Shown in pieces: positions 63,666 through 64,000 of a stretch of 64,000 nt of DNA. Both the position numbers and the translations under genes were made by a program. How positions within the stretch are numbered: the stretch's first letter is position 1; each line of letters starts with the position of its first letter. Below the pieces are notes generated by a model. The model had not been told where the DNA came from, did not search any database, and was given only the letters and a program-made list of their open reading frames with translations. The stretch comes from Neoluteolibacter marinus (GTDB lineage: Bacteria > Verrucomicrobiota > Verrucomicrobiia > Verrucomicrobiales > Akkermansiaceae), in assembly GCF_014904755.1 (NCBI RefSeq), contig NZ_JACZFQ010000003.1, positions 1 through 64,000 of the forward strand. Direction: 5' to 3'.

Positions 63666-63729
63666 GGCGGGAGTGGGGGGAGCTTGGCGGATCGGGAGAA
63701 TCGGGAAAGCGCGAAAGATTTCTAACTTT
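63371..63729 (-). repeat. Tandem duplication, copy B (partial dnaG and its upstream region)
   Basis: Direct repeat of 62988-63346. The 64 bases upstream of the start are nearly identical in both copies, including the AT-rich segment AAAGATTTCTAACTTT (63714-63729), so each copy probably carries the same promoter. Confidence 0.92.
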
Positions 63730-63808
63730 TCGGATGCGGCGTCACGATCCCGGGGGATGGTGACACGGATCGATGGAATACCTCCGTGGATCCGAACATC
63801 CGACCATC

Positions 63809-63976
63809 ATGAAAATCGTCCGCAAGAATGCCAATGGAGAGACCCGTCAGTTGCTGCTCAAGGAATACTTCCTGAACGCCTACTTGATCGCGCTGCTCAA
63901 GAGGGTGGGCGACGAGGCCGGGCGCTTGCGTGTGGAACCCGCACTGAAGCCGGTGAGGGTTCGCTCGGATGCCTGA
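63809..63976 (+). CDS. Small protein of unknown function
   Basis: A 55-residue basic protein from ATG 63809 (M-K-I-V-R-K-N-A-N-G-E-T-R-Q-L). An upstream ATG at 63773 would add 12 residues. The middle is a helix (Y-F-L-N-A-Y-L-I-A-L-L-K-R-V). It is divergent from the dnaG duplicate. I do not recognise it. Its regular, well-formed sequence and position favour a real gene, but the evidence is thin. Confidence 0.5.
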   Translation: MKIVRKNANGETRQLLLKEYFLNAYLIALLKRVGDEAGRLRVEPALKPVRVRSDA

Positions 63977-64000
63977 CGCCGCGGCAATTGTCGCCCCTTT

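Overview
The window is one contiguous piece of a GC-rich bacterial chromosome. I infer a Verrucomicrobiota member, probably a Luteolibacter/Haloferula-like relative. The grounds are very large secreted proteins built from W-W-x-W-T-A-P repeats, FG-GAP and HYR proteins, proteins with D-P-x-A-A-x-x-W repeats, a sigma-70 factor with a long Lys/Ala/Pro-rich N-terminus, and weak or absent Shine-Dalgarno sites. No phage, insertion sequence or CRISPR array is visible. The assignment is an inference, because no rRNA is present.

Layout. 1-2525: a truncated CorA-like transporter, a cupin and a conserved unknown gene on the minus strand, then an RlpA lipoprotein with a clear terminator. 2463-3060 has no gene but shows paired C-rich hairpin motifs. 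3061-9521 (minus) holds a secreted protein, a GAF/PAS-rich hybrid histidine kinase and an NtrC-type sigma-54 activator, closely spaced. 9835-15342 (minus) has a secreted FG-GAP protein, a 2-keto-3-deoxygluconate-type kinase and a D-2-hydroxyacid dehydrogenase. 15544-18857 is a tight four-gene operon of two lipoproteins and two membrane-anchored coiled-coil proteins; three of them share an unassigned module of about 65 residues. 18864-23482 holds a small conserved protein, a DUF4230 protein and the divergent metE/metR pair with a MetR-like operator. 23490-31318 has a CotH-type kinase, an aspartate aminotransferase, PrmA, tRNA-Gly(GCC), a GH92 glycosidase and a GT4 glycosyltransferase.

31410-36416 carries a strong inverted repeat, a second FG-GAP/HYR secreted protein with a (Lys-Asp)10 tract, and a tryptophan-repeat protein. 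36713-42702 has an MsbA-like ABC exporter, glpK-glpD with a 4-base overlap, and a HAD phosphatase whose gene converges on and overlaps glpD. 42754-49988 has an OmpA-type protein, a histone-H1-like protein, homoserine dehydrogenase, a rhomboid-fold protein, and sufS and sufE separated by a lysyl-oxidase-like secreted protein. 49993-57885 is one gene for a 2630-residue secreted protein with about twenty repeats. 58006-63976 has a DUF808 protein, a cluster of three REP-like hairpin elements, rpoD, dnaG, a tandem partial duplicate of the dnaG 5' end with its upstream region, and a small unknown gene.

Housekeeping functions (dnaG-rpoD, hom, sufSE, metE, prmA, tRNA-Gly) are interleaved with carbohydrate metabolism (kdgK, GH92, GT4, glpKD) and an unusually heavy load of exported repeat proteins. 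The parts most worth a second look are the duplicated primase zinc domain, the four-gene coiled-coil operon, the lysyl oxidase inside the suf pair, and the giant repeat protein.
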